Part shown: piece by piece, positions 7,267-16,089 of the stretch
Position numbering within the stretch: position 1 is the stretch's first letter
How the letters are laid out: each line of letters opens with the position of its first letter
Source of the DNA: Haloarcula pelagica
Lineage (GTDB): Archaea > Halobacteriota > Halobacteria > Halobacteriales > Haloarculaceae
Assembly: GCF_030127105.1 (NCBI RefSeq)
Contig: NZ_CP126163.1
Coordinates: 62,001 to 126,000 of the forward strand
Direction of reading: 5' to 3'
Length of the DNA: 64,000 nucleotides
Translations under genes and position numbers: made by a program
The notes under the pieces: model-generated
What the model saw: only the letters and a program-made list of their open reading frames with translations
What the model was told of the DNA's origin: nothing
The model's database searches: none

Positions 7267-9821
7267 GTTCTGATCCGAGCACCCAGCCAGGCCAGAAGAA
7301 CACAGAGGTCCCGACGCAGCTGCGCGACGACGGCGTCGTGATGATCTTCTGGGCGTTCTTCATGTTCATGTTCCCAGCGATGTGGGTAGACGCCGACAAG
7401 CCACTACACAAGCGCTTCTGGGCCTGGCGGTATCTCTATCTCGGCTTCACAGTGGTCACGGCTATTTTTTTCCTCCCGGCGCTACTGAACGGGGAAATTA
7501 TCTGGCTGCTGCTGGGACCGTTCGCCCACATCGTCGCAGGGCTCTCACTCGTCGGAATCTTCGCTGGCTTCCAGTTCCCCGGCATCGCGCTGCCGTTTGT
7601 CTCCTACGAGGTCTCGGCAGGACTGTACGTGGCGTCGATCGGGGTAGTGGCCGGGGGAGATTTGCTTCGGCGGACGTCGCCGGCAATGCTGGCACTGGAC
7701 CCCTACGACAGTGACGACGATGAGCTAGTCGTCCCCCTGGAGCACGTCGACGACAAGAGCGACGATGCCCCGACGCCGCCGACAATCGACCAGGATGTCT
7801 CGACAGCCGTAATCGGCGAGACCGGCTCGGGCAAGACTTCGGCTATGCAGCTGCTGGCCTACCAGTTCCCGTATCATCGGGACACAGCGGTCATCGCACA
7901 CGACGCCGGCGAAGATTTCCAGCGCTTCTATGAGGATCTTGGTTTCGACGTCAAGCGGATCAGCGCCAACGGCGGGGATGTGGTCTGGAATCTGTTCAAA
8001 GACGCTGACAGCCGGCGTGACTTCCGAGAGATTGCCCGTACGATCTTCGGCGAACCCGATGGGCACAACCCCTTCCACACACCAGCCAAGCAGGTCTTCG
8101 AGGACGTCCTGATGTACCTCCACCTGGAGGCGCAAAAAAACAACCGTCGCGACGAACTCTGCCATCTCGATCTCGTGCAACTGCTTGAGGAAGGCCATAT
8201 CGAACTATATCAGAAACTCAGTGAATACGACCAACGGCTGGACGCTGGCCACCTCGACCCAGACCAGGGGAAGGGCGCACGGAACGTCTACCAGACGCTT
8301 CGCGAGCACACTCGGCCAGTGTTCGTCGACGACTTCGCGGAGTACGGCGAGTTCTCGCTGAACGAGTACATCGAGAATCCCGACGGGCGCGTCCTGATCA
8401 TCGACTCCGAACCCTCGCGGATGGCGACCCTCGGGCCGATGTTCCAGTTGCTGCTGGATTGGTCGATCCGCTACGCAATGGAAGCCCCGAATCCCACAGT
8501 CAATATCCTCGACGAAATCGACCAACTCCCACCGTTGACCCAAGTGACGAACCTCACCGCCCGTGGCCGGAAGGAGAAAGCCCGTGCGCTGGTGGGCGTC
8601 CAGACGGTCGGCCAGCTGAAGGACACCTATTCGAACGTTTCTGGTATCCTGGGCAACTGCCCGCAGGGGGTGTACTTCGGCCCCGGTGACCGAGAGACCA
8701 CGCAGTTCGTCCTCGACGAGGTTGGCGACCACCGGACCTTCGAGACGCAGGAGATGGTTGCTGTCTCTAGATCGACCGGCGATCGCTCCCAAAGCGAACA
8801 GAATCGTCGACGCCACCAGGAGAAAGATCAGAATCCGCTGACTCCCGGACAGCTCAGGAAGTTCGGGCCAGGGGAATGTGTCACCGTCCGCCGGACTGAC
8901 TGGTGGCATGGACAGGCTCACGAACTCCACGAGGTCCGTGATAACCTCCCTGAGAGGGGCGTCGAGTCGCCGGTGTCGCTGGACGACACGAAGGATGATC
9001 TCGAAGACACTGACAGCTGGCTCGCACTGCTTCGGTCCCGGCTCGGACGGTCAGAGTCCGACAGTGGATCGTCGGACCAGAGCGAGTCCGACGGGGACGA
9101 CGCGGTCGACCCAGATGTGTGGGCTGCTGATGACGTTGAGTCTCCGTCGCTGGCGTTCTCCTATGCGAAGTGGGACGAGGCGCTCGACCGGCTCGATCTC
9201 GACCAGCCACCGATCTCTGATCCGAAACATATCGACGCCTTCGAGGATGTCTGCTCGATGCTCGACGATCGGGTCCTCTCACTTCAGATCGGCGCCGACG
9301 CAACCATCGAGATCAAGGAGCTCCTCATCGACCTCCATGACCAGACTGGCCTGACTCCCCAGGAGGTTCTCAACGAAGTAACGGCCCACACTGAAGCCCT
9401 CCAGATGGGCGACGAGTTCCGCACCGAGTTCCTCAACCAAGTCGACGGCGAGGACCGACAGGAGACATCTGATGACGGATCGGGTTTGTTCGATAATGAC
9501 AATACTGATGGGGCGGATGACTCCACTGATTCCGAGGGTGGGAAAGAGACTGACCCCGACGAAGTGGCCGATGAATCCGAGCCAGCTGGCACACCCGAGG
9601 CTGACGCTGGTGAGGAAGAGAACCCAACTCGCGACACCGATCGCCAGTCTGTAGCGGGGTCCGATCACTCCCCAGATGACGGGCCTGTTCACACTGACGA
9701 AGATATCGAGAAAGTGTTAGAAGCGGACACGGAGAAAGACACTGATGGTGAAGCGGCTGATCTCGATGACGATGAAGATACCGACGGTGACGACGATATC
9801 GACGCTGCAAACTTCATGTGA
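7263..9821 (+). CDS. VirD4/TraG-like coupling ATPase
   Basis: 852 residues from a GTG start that overlaps the relaxase stop. The N-terminal about 140 residues contain four hydrophobic segments (for example DDGVVMIFWAFFMFMFPAMW and IIWLLLGPFAHIVAGLSLVG). Walker A is AVIGETGSGKT (about 182-192) and Walker B is VNILDEIDQLP (about 413), followed by the TraD/VirD4-type RGRKEKARALVGVQTVGQL helix and sensor. The last 220 residues are highly acidic, ending DDDEDTDGDDDIDAANFM. It should link the relaxase-DNA complex to the VirB4-like channel at the membrane. Placement directly behind the relaxase supports this. It ends the operon. Confidence 0.85.
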   Translation: MSSDPSTQPGQKNTEVPTQLRDDGVVMIFWAFFMFMFPAMWVDADKPLHKRFWAWRYLYLGFTVVTAIFFLPALLNGEIIWLLLGPFAHIVAGLSLVGIFAGFQFPGIALPFVSYEVSAGLYVASIGVVAGGDLLRRTSPAMLALDPYDSDDDELVVPLEHVDDKSDDAPTPPTIDQDVSTAVIGETGSGKTSAMQLLAYQFPYHRDTAVIAHDAGEDFQRFYEDLGFDVKRISANGGDVVWNLFKDADSRRDFREIARTIFGEPDGHNPFHTPAKQVFEDVLMYLHLEAQKNNRRDELCHLDLVQLLEEGHIELYQKLSEYDQRLDAGHLDPDQGKGARNVYQTLREHTRPVFVDDFAEYGEFSLNEYIENPDGRVLIIDSEPSRMATLGPMFQLLLDWSIRYAMEAPNPTVNILDEIDQLPPLTQVTNLTARGRKEKARALVGVQTVGQLKDTYSNVSGILGNCPQGVYFGPGDRETTQFVLDEVGDHRTFETQEMVAVSRSTGDRSQSEQNRRRHQEKDQNPLTPGQLRKFGPGECVTVRRTDWWHGQAHELHEVRDNLPERGVESPVSLDDTKDDLEDTDSWLALLRSRLGRSESDSGSSDQSESDGDDAVDPDVWAADDVESPSLAFSYAKWDEALDRLDLDQPPISDPKHIDAFEDVCSMLDDRVLSLQIGADATIEIKELLIDLHDQTGLTPQEVLNEVTAHTEALQMGDEFRTEFLNQVDGEDRQETSDDGSGLFDNDNTDGADDSTDSEGGKETDPDEVADESEPAGTPEADAGEEENPTRDTDRQSVAGSDHSPDDGPVHTDEDIEKVLEADTEKDTDGEAADLDDDEDTDGDDDIDAANFM

Positions 9822-10323
9822 GTCTGCATCGGTCTGAGCTATTCGTTTTTGTTTCGTCCACTGTCCGTTAGGGAGAACACCCTTTCTGGACTGCTATCGA
9901 ACGTATATTCTATCTCTAACAGGTTTAGGTGAACTGAGAGCAGAGACTTGGAATCCAAGCTGGGGAGGGATCTGTTTAACCGCCCTTTGCTGCTGTACAT
10001 TATATCATATATCTAGTAAAGTATTTAATTCCTATATATAATTGCATGAAATCGCAAGACAGCGAAGGTCTAACTCACAAACACGGTGTGAGAAATCCAT
10101 CTAACTCACACCAAATCGCAAGAGGGCGGCCGGATTTTTCGCTCACACCGTGTCTCTTTATCTTGCCCCACGACTTTCGGCGGTAGCGCGCACCCTAAGC
10201 GTTCATGAATTACCACGAAACTGACCATCAATTGCGGCGGCGTCTAGCCCTGGGGTCCCCGTTCGATGCACCCCAGCCTGCCCGGCCCACTGGCTGTGTT
10301 AGCAACTCAAGAAGAACCAGTGG
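9822..10323. other. AT-rich intergenic region with nested direct and inverted repeats; candidate oriT
   Basis: No gene is seen. After an AT-rich tract (about 9998-10045, with TATATCATATATC and CTATATATAATT) comes an ordered set of repeats: AAATCGCAAGA at 10049 and 10113; CTAACTCACA at 10070 and 10101; and a perfect 12-base inverted repeat ACACGGTGTGAG at 10081 with CTCACACCGTGT at 10142. The position next to relaxase and RHH genes, and the mix of direct and inverted repeats beside AT-rich DNA, fit a transfer origin. A second replication origin with iterons is the main alternative. Confidence 0.5.
10049..10153. repeat. Nested repeat cluster (two direct-repeat pairs plus 12-bp inverted repeat)
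   Basis: Order of units: AAATCGCAAGA (10049-10059), CTAACTCACA (10070-10079), ACACGGTGTGAG (10081-10092), CTAACTCACA (10101-10110), AAATCGCAAGA (10113-10123), CTCACACCGTGT (10142-10153). The first and last elements of the direct pairs are arranged A-B-C-B-A-C', so the cluster has partial symmetry about 10090. It looks like a multi-protein binding site; the partner proteins could be the RHH pair. Confidence 0.7.
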
Positions 10324-10737
10324 CTACGCCTCGTCGGCTGGCGGGGCGATCAGCGAGATCTCCTCGCGACCTCGCTCGACCACTCCCTCGTCCTCGTCGA
10401 ACGCGATCAGGAACTCGCCCCCCGCGTTGTCGGCCCCGACCACCTCGCCGTCGACGTAGCCAGCCCGCGTTTCATCCAGTACACGATCACCTTCGGAATA
10501 CAACACATCTGGCGACTCGACATCGTCGGCTCGAGTCACCAGTTCCAGATCAGCTCGCTCGAACCACAGCCCATCCGGCACCGGATCAGGATGCACTGCG
10601 ACCTCCTCGCTCTCTTGGTCCGTCTCGGTCACCGTTCCGAGCGCCTCGCCATCGAAGCCCTCGCGATGAATCCGCACTCGATCTCCCTCTTCCAATGGCT
10701 CCAGTTCTTCGCCAGTCTCGAAATTATCCTCTGCCAT
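10324..10737 (-). CDS. Small acidic protein with two KOW/SH3-like units
   Basis: The frame is open further upstream, but the ATG at 10737 (MAEDNFETGEELEPLEEGDRV) gives a 137-residue acidic protein. It has two similar halves, GDRVRIHREGFDGEALGTVTETDQ near residue 15 and GDRVLDETRAGYVDGEVVGADNAGGEF near residue 75. Each resembles the beta-barrel start of KOW/SH3-like domains (GDRV-x-G-v-x-g). The same style occurs in the middle of the conjugation protein at 504-2399, suggesting a related domain. Function unknown; these folds often bind protein or RNA. It is separated from the transfer operon by the repeat region and reads toward it. Confidence 0.65.
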   Translation of the reverse strand: MAEDNFETGEELEPLEEGDRVRIHREGFDGEALGTVTETDQESEEVAVHPDPVPDGLWFERADLELVTRADDVESPDVLYSEGDRVLDETRAGYVDGEVVGADNAGGEFLIAFDEDEGVVERGREEISLIAPPADEA

Positions 10738-12031
10738 GTTCACTGACACTCCACCTCGTGCTGCTTCCTCATGAGCGCCATCGCCTTCGCTGTGGCGACA
10801 CAAAATCTCCCCCGACGTCCACCCCGTCAGCGCCTCGATCACCCCCCACTCCTCCCCCGCTGTCAGCGGGGATCGCGCGCAACGAAGTGAGCACGATTGG
10901 ACCGACCGCGAGGCGCGCGATCGCGCCGAGCGCAGCGCCCCGTCGGCGCCGCGCGTAATCCGCGCCACCCAGCCACCCACCTGGCTCAGCCACGACCGGC
11001 AGACCCACGCTCGCGACACGCCAGACGACAGGCTCGCTTCGAGACCACAAGACAGAGCGAGCGAAAAAATGAGAGAGAACCGTCGGGCCGCCCAGCCTGG
11101 CTACCGCAGGTGGTGGACGACCGTCACGGCGTTCAAGAGCGCGGTCGTGACCATCACGACCCACTTCAGGACCGTCGTGACGACAGCCCGACGTTTTTTA
11201 TTCGACAATACCTTTTTGACGAACGGCCGAATAGACTGCATTGCTTGGTGTTGGTGGGGCGTGTTTCTGCGTCCCCACTTCTTCGTCGCTGAGTGCCAAC
11301 TGGGTCGCCCCACGCCCCGAGGGCAAGACATCGCGTCCGGCCAGTGGGGCGAACCGATACCGACACCCCCACCGCAGGGGGTGGTGGGTCCGTGAAGACC
11401 CAAGAGACAGGTTCGAGGCGCTTCTGGAGTGATGGCGCTCGTCCAAGCGCTGACCGACGTCGACGGGCAAGCTCGCCTCAGCGAGCAGTCCGTCGCCGGA
11501 CCGAAGCGCGCCGGATGCCTGCAGTCGCGGGCGCTGCGTGCGAGCCCGCGACCGACGCCTTCACCCAGAAGCGCCGAAGCAGTTCCGCGGCACCGCCCGC
11601 GATGGGAAGTCTTCGACAGCGCGGGGTCCCGTCCGTCGACGGTGTGGGAAGCTCACCGTCAGGTGAGGAGTCCCACGCCGGCGGCGCCAACGGAAACACC
11701 GCGCCGAGAAGAAGCCTGGAGGGTCGGTGGGACGGTGACGGTGAGCGTCCCACCGGGTGTCCCGCCCGTCCCGCGCTCGCTGCCCAGCCGCCCAGGACGT
11801 CCCCCGGCCAGCAGCTGTCTCGCCCGGCCGTCTGCCCCATCCTGAGAGCGACCGACTGCCAACGCCAGTGCAGTCGTGTCCCTCTCGTCTCCAACCGCGC
11901 GCGACTCCGACGTGCGCGAGGTCTCTCTGTTGATCGTCGACGATCGGCGCCGGCGTCGAGCCGGTCCTGATCCTGGTCCTGGACCCAAGCGATTTAACCG
12001 ATGCCGATAAAGAGCGAATGAAGCGATTTTC
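10738..12031. other. GC-rich intergenic region with dispersed repeats
   Basis: About 1.3 kb with long open frames on both strands but Arg/Ser/Pro-rich translations with no recognisable domain; I treat them as artefacts of GC-rich DNA. It holds one copy of a repeat (10866-10915, CGGGGATCGCGCGCAACG then GTGAGCACGAT) that recurs at 12781, and a 56-bp block (11820-11875) that recurs at 15448. At 11143-11161 there is a perfect hairpin GGTCGTGA-CCA-TCACGACC, and at about 11193 a T-run (GTTTTTTATT). A short + strand frame (from 11069) covers this and cannot be excluded. Confidence 0.5.
11820..11875. repeat. Dispersed 56-bp GC-rich repeat, copy 1
   Basis: Starts TCGCCCGGCCGTCTGCCCCA and ends CGCCAGTGCAGTC. 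It is nearly identical (three differences seen) to 15448-15503. Both copies lie in gene-poor GC-rich DNA. Confidence 0.75.
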
Positions 12032-12403
12032 ATGTCAAAGACACATCCATCTCCAGAGCGACGGCTACCCAACGAGCAAATCGTCCCGTCTATGGCGACT
12101 ATCGGCCCGGCTGTTGACGAAGTCGTCTCGATCGCACAGCAACACCTCAAGCGTCCGATCTCGGTCAAGACTTGGACCTGGGAAGACGGGACATTCAAAG
12201 TTCGCGCCAAACACTGGTACCCAGCGGGGACCACGACCCGATACGGCCACCGGTCAGTAATCCAGTATCACAGTGACCGCGAGGTCGTCAAAGGATATCT
12301 CCTAGAGAAAGACACGGAAACTGACGAAGAATCACTCCTCCTAGAAACGAAACTCGACGAAATCCCAGATCCGGTCCCACGAAAAAATGAGAGGGGTGAC
12401 TAA
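12032..12403 (+). CDS. Conserved-looking hypothetical protein
   Basis: 123 residues, MSKTHPSPERRLPNEQIVPS to DPVPRKNERGD, with no domain I recognise. A TATA-like element (GATTTAACC, about 11989) sits 40 bases upstream, giving a short leader as usual in haloarchaea. Codon choice favours G/C in third positions in a way the neighbouring GC-rich shadow frames do not, and the amino-acid composition is balanced (VVSIAQQHLKRPISVKTWTWEDGTFKVRAKHWYP contains aromatic residues in beta-strand-like spacing). It could be a small beta-rich accessory protein. Convergent with the zinc protein that follows three bases after its stop. Confidence 0.7.
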   Translation: MSKTHPSPERRLPNEQIVPSMATIGPAVDEVVSIAQQHLKRPISVKTWTWEDGTFKVRAKHWYPAGTTTRYGHRSVIQYHSDREVVKGYLLEKDTETDEESLLLETKLDEIPDPVPRKNERGD

Positions 12404-12405
12404 CC

Positions 12406-12558
12406 CTACTTATCCATCACGACCCGATAGCACTTCTCGCACAGCTGCTCAAACGATTCCTTGCGCTCGCTATCGTAGAACGACCCCGAGCGCATCCGCT
12501 CGTCATCGAGAAAGGTATTGAATACCTTCTCACACCGTGGACACTGAACGTTTCCCAT
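12406..12558 (-). CDS. Zinc-finger microprotein (CxxC...CxxC), 50 aa
   Basis: Minus-strand frame MGNVQCPRCEKVFNTFLDDE to LCEKCYRVVMDK. Two CxxC pairs (C6/C9 and about C40/C43) 31 residues apart predict one zinc site. A strong Shine-Dalgarno sequence, GGAGGTGA, lies 4 bases before the ATG, which fixes the start. Such microproteins are common in haloarchaea and are mostly uncharacterised; nucleic-acid or protein binding is likely. It is convergent with the gene at 12032. Confidence 0.85.
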   Translation of the reverse strand: MGNVQCPRCEKVFNTFLDDERMRSGSFYDSERKESFEQLCEKCYRVVMDK

Positions 12559-13227
12559 ATCTCTCACCTCCTGGAGCCCCTTCTCGGGCTGCCACCTGCA
12601 TGCAGCCGCACAAAATCCACGCCCGCGAGCAGCGGGACAGGAGCGCTCTCCCAGCGCTTAACCAACACACCCGCGATCACCCGACCCAGCGTTGGTTAAG
12701 ACCGGCGTCACCCCCCACCCACGTCCAGATCTCGACGACCCAGCTACGAATGCGGATTCCGTCTCCCCTCCCCGCGGTCGGCGGGGATCGCGCGCAACGC
12801 AGTGAGCACGATGGACCGACCGCGAACGCGCGCCAGCGCTGAGCGCAGCGATCCGTCATCCTCGTGAGCGACAGCGAACGAGGGCTCGGAAGACGAGCAG
12901 CGCGAGTCTTCCGGTGGCGCCGCGCGCTGACACGACCATCCGACCAGGCCACCGGCTTCGCCCGGCTGGCTGGCCCAGGCCGACGTCCACCCAGCTGTCC
13001 GTCGCGACCAGCACCCGGCCAGACTGACCCACGTCGGCGCGCTGTGCGGCCCGGCTGCCCAGTCCGTGCGCGCGGTTGTCTCGCCGCCGCCCTGGCGTGC
13101 CGGTGGGCGGCGGCGAGGCCGCGTGCGCGAGGTGGCTCCGCGCCGACGGGGGTGGGGCCGCTTCCCCCACCCGCCGGGCGTGCCAGTCGTCGAGGAGAGG
13201 AGAGAAGAGGCGAGGAACTCCCCGGCG
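12559..13227. other. GC-rich intergenic region containing a TTAACCAAC dyad
   Basis: About 670 bases without a convincing gene. It contains a perfect 10-bp inverted repeat CTTAACCAAC (12657-12666) and GTTGGTTAAG (12691-12700) with a 24-base spacer, and a copy of the repeat CGGGGATCGCGCGCAACG (12782 onward) shared with 10866. The remaining GC-rich DNA has only low-information frames. Confidence 0.6.
12657..12700. promoter_or_regulatory. TTAACCAAC-N-GTTGGTTAA dyad, site 1
   Basis: CTTAACCAAC at 12657 and GTTGGTTAAG at 12691 are perfect reverse complements, with half-sites about 34 bases apart centre to centre. The same half-sites with a 23-base spacer occur at 45090-45130 and 48032-48074. The fixed geometry suggests a dimeric or tetrameric DNA-binding protein spanning three helical turns. 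Confidence 0.65.
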
Positions 13228-14310
13228 CTACGTCTGCTGTTTGAGGGTGATCGTCGTCACCGGGCCGTCGCCGTCACCAGTGACCACCGTAACCCGCTCG
13301 GTGTCGTGCGCCCACTGGTGGGTGTCACTCTTGGGGTCCCACGGCGCCGTCCGCGGGCTGTCACCCGAACAGCCCCACGAAGACCGCCGGTCACCAGTCG
13401 GCGCCGGGCCGTCGCCGTCTTCGAGGATGCACATGGTCGACTTGCTCGTGACCGCGACGGTCGTGGTGCCGCGGTACTCGCCGGGCTTGCCCGCGTAGAT
13501 CCGCACTCGGTCGCCTTCGTGGAGCGTACGAACCATCGGGCCAGCCACCGCCTTGTCCCAGATCGTGACCTTCGCGCTGGTGCCAGCGTCGTCTTCGAGG
13601 TACAGAACTTGGTACTGGCTCCGGCTGTTGGGGTCCTTGATGATGTGGGTCACTTCACCCTCGACAGTCACCTCACCGCCGTCTGCGTCGACTTCCGCGA
13701 ACGGGACCGGCGAGTTCATGCGATCACGGGCAGCCATCAGCGCGTCGAGTTCGCCGTCCAGGGGACTGCCGCCGTTGGCGACGGTCTCCGCGATACAGCG
13801 GCCCGCTGCGGCGGCCGTCATGGTCGTCTGGCGGGCGACGCGCCGGGCGCGTTCGTTGACCTGCGCGAGCGTCTCGGCCTCCATGCCCTCGCGGGGGTCA
13901 GCCTGACGCTTGGCGATATCCTCGTGGTCGAGGTCCGTGTCGGCGTCGGTCAGCTGGCGGCTGGATCGAGCGCGTTCCACACCGTCGGCGTGTGCGGCGC
14001 GTGCCGTCTCCGAGTGCCGTGCCTGTTCGGCCTCCTCGCCTAGCCGTTGCTCCTGCATGGCGAGCGTCTCGCCGTGGCGACGGTTCGGGCCGACCTCGGT
14101 GTCCCGCGTCCAGTCGTAGTCGTTCTGACGCTCGTAAAAGTTGCCGCGGGAGTCCAGCCCCTTGTTGGGCCTAAAGTCGAGTTCGTCCCCGTTTTTGGTC
14201 TCTGCGACCTGCTGAAGCAGATGCTCGGGGCCGTCAACACGCGCGCCGAGCTGAACCGTCTGGTCAAAGTCTGCCGATGCCTTCTTACCGCTGGAATTGC
14301 TAGCGTACAT
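13228..14310 (-). CDS. OB-fold nucleic-acid-binding protein (RPA/SSB-like)
   Basis: From the ATG at 14310 (MYASNSSGKKASADFDQTVQ) the product is 360 residues. Residues about 15-175 are a charged helical region (ERQNDYDWTRDTEVGPNRRHGETLAMQEQRLGEEAEQARH). Residues about 215-310 read as an OB fold: VPFAEVDADGGEVTVEGEVTHIIK, YQVLYLEDDAGTSAKVTIWDKA and LHEGDRVRIYAGKPGEYRGTTTVAVTSKS, a pattern known in haloarchaeal RPA-like single-strand binding proteins. It ends with a second beta-rich stretch. A longer frame upstream to 14427 is less likely. The leader holds two hairpins (CCGAGTG/CACTCGG near 14342 and GGTTTC/GAAACC near 14360). Role in plasmid DNA replication or transfer is plausible. Confidence 0.75.
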   Translation of the reverse strand: MYASNSSGKKASADFDQTVQLGARVDGPEHLLQQVAETKNGDELDFRPNKGLDSRGNFYERQNDYDWTRDTEVGPNRRHGETLAMQEQRLGEEAEQARHSETARAAHADGVERARSSRQLTDADTDLDHEDIAKRQADPREGMEAETLAQVNERARRVARQTTMTAAAAGRCIAETVANGGSPLDGELDALMAARDRMNSPVPFAEVDADGGEVTVEGEVTHIIKDPNSRSQYQVLYLEDDAGTSAKVTIWDKAVAGPMVRTLHEGDRVRIYAGKPGEYRGTTTVAVTSKSTMCILEDGDGPAPTGDRRSSWGCSGDSPRTAPWDPKSDTHQWAHDTERVTVVTGDGDGPVTTITLKQQT

Positions 14311-15640
14311 TGTCTTACTCGTACCCACGGGAAGACACTTGCCGAGTGCTCCTACACTCGGTTTCCTGCGGCGTGAAACCGCTTCGTGAGTGCCGCGTGT
14401 GTCGTGCCTTCCCGTACATAAGGCCATGGGTGCCTATCACTTAAAGGCTGTGGTTGAATAGCTTCGCTTCAAGTGCGATATTCGGATGTCTTGGTGGTGT
14501 CTGCGCGGCGTTTAGGTTTTCGCGTTTCGTCCCGGAATAGCATATAAAGACCGGCGCGTGCTTGACATCCCGGCGGGCGGGGGATATCCCGTGCGGTTGC
14601 GGTTGGGTGAGCATCCCGCGCGGCCAAGCGAGTGCCGGATGCCGAAAGCCCGGAATGGCGCTCGGGCGGTGCTGAGAGAGCGCCACATGCCCGTGAACGG
14701 AGGAGCAACAGAGAGTCGCCAGCGTCGGCGGCAGGGCGACGATGCCGCCAAGGCTGACTCCGGTCAGCCGCCGGCGGATCGGCGGCCTGCCGTCGTAAGC
14801 AAGACTCTCCGCCGCGACGCGCTCGTTCCGGCGAGGGAGCGCAGGCCAAGCGGGTTCCTCGTTCAGAACCGTGCGCGAGAAACGCGCGCGCCGTCTCCGC
14901 TGTGCTGTGCTGTCGCGGTGCCGTGCTGTCGGGTGGGACTGAAAGGGGCACGCCGCTGGCGCTTGCTGTGGTCTGGTCAGCGACCCCTATCGCGCGCGGT
15001 TTGTGCGATATGTCGCTGAGCGACCGCCAGCGGCGTGGGGCTTTCAAGGAGTGCTGGCCCGACTCCCTCGTCGACGTCGTCCTGGAAGACCTGACCACTG
15101 CAGTAATCCCGACAGTCCCACCAGCACACTGGGTGAAGATCCTCCCGTCACCAGGAGTGTCGACAGACCCAGTAGTGCTGAGAAAGTCCGTCGTACCGGT
15201 GGTTCCAGTCCCGTGGTGACCGTCCCATCCGAGACACCCGTTCAACCCTCTCCCGGCACCGATCACCCACCCGGCGCCAGCGGCAGACAGACAGCCGCCC
15301 AGCGGCGGCTGCGCGGCCAGCAGGCGACACCCAGCCAGCCGACCTTCCAGCCCGGCCCGTCAGTCCCACGCCGACACACGCCCTTCTCTCGGCCGCTGCT
15401 CCCGGCTGCCAGCCCCACGCCAGGTTCCATCGGAGAGCCGGGTCGCTTCGCCCGGCCGTCTGCCCCACCCTGAGAGGGACCGACTGCCAACGCTAGTGCA
15501 GTCTAATTATCGTGCATGGTTTCGAGAACACTACTCTTCAAATCCAGTTTCGAACTCGGTGAAGAGATTGCGATGAAAGTCACCAATATACGGGGGTCGA
15601 TAGGGTTTGTCGAACTGGAATCCGACACCAAAACACCGTC
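14311..15640. other. GC-rich intergenic region with repeats
   Basis: About 1.3 kb. Long frames exist on both strands (14469-15266 minus, 14558-15019 plus) but translate to Arg/Ser/Pro/Ala-rich sequence without domains, so I do not call them. A good TATA-like box, CATATAAAG (14540-14548), points right into a GC-rich stretch with the palindrome GGGATATCCC, so a short RNA could start near 14570. The segment 15297-15423 is similar to 44879-45000, and 15448-15503 repeats 11820-11875. Confidence 0.5.
15448..15503. repeat. Dispersed 56-bp GC-rich repeat, copy 2
   Basis: Near-identical to 11820-11875. The DNA just before it (15297-15423, GCCCAGCGGC-GCTGCGCGG-CAGCAGG) is also similar to 44879-45000, so several GC-rich repeat families overlap here. 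Confidence 0.75.
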
Positions 15641-15763
15641 CTACTCGTCGGTCGAACCGCAAGCCATCTCCGACGCTGCCTCACGGTCTTTCAAGAGTTG
15701 CTCCGTCGACTGGCCTGTCGTTTCGGCCAGTTCTTCGACCGATGGGATATTCTCCAGCGTCAT
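15641..15763 (-). CDS. Possible 40-aa microprotein
   Basis: Minus-strand frame MTLENIPSVEELAETTGQST continuing to MACGSTDE, an acidic, helix-prone peptide with balanced composition. A TATA-like ACTATAATT lies about 35 bases upstream of the ATG at 15763. No domain is recognised and no strong ribosome site is seen. The overlapping + strand frame (15516-15800) is Ser-rich and less convincing. Confidence 0.45.
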   Translation of the reverse strand: MTLENIPSVEELAETTGQSTEQLLKDREAASEMACGSTDE

Positions 15764-15874
15764 CTTTGTACTTCAGAGCAGCTACTTGTATCAATTATAG
15801 TTTTCGTACGATGCAGTACCAAGCACGGGGGTTCTGTAGCCCCCCGAAGTTGTCACGCTGTGCTGGATAGGCAG

Positions 15875-16040
15875 CTATCGGTACTGTTTCCCGTATCCGC
15901 GGCTCTGGAACGGCTCGCTGGTTGCCTGTGCCTGCCGGTTTTGGAGTTCAACAGCGGGCCCGAGAGCATTTCTCCGGAGCTTCATCGCTACAGCAACTGC
16001 GCGACCATCGCACGCTGATACCCAGCGAGAAATTATAGCT
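15875..16040 (-). pseudogene. 3' remnant of an unidentified gene
   Basis: A minus-strand frame without a good start reads WVSACDGRAVAVAMKLRRN, then VELQNRQAQATSEPFQSRG and KQYR before a TAG at 15875. The part around RQAQATSEPFQ is similar at DNA level to the small ORF at 20151-20285 (REAQATGEVFE). It is probably a gene fragment left by rearrangement. The 5' side runs into the promoter of the gene at 16090. Confidence 0.35.
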
Positions 16041-16089
16041 TGTTACCCCACAACTATTTTTACACTATCGTCCGTAGGACAGGACACAT

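Noticed and set aside
11293-11970. 225-codon plus frame preceded by TTTCTGCGTCCCCA, similar to the leader element
   Set aside because: Only the first 14 bases match the leader; no hairpin partner follows and the translation is low-information. Treated as coincidence.
14469-15266. 265-codon minus frame and overlapping 153-codon plus frame
   Set aside because: Both are Arg/Ser/Pro/Ala-rich, lack a ribosome site or domain, and lie in a repeat-rich GC-rich gap; long frames are expected by chance in such DNA.
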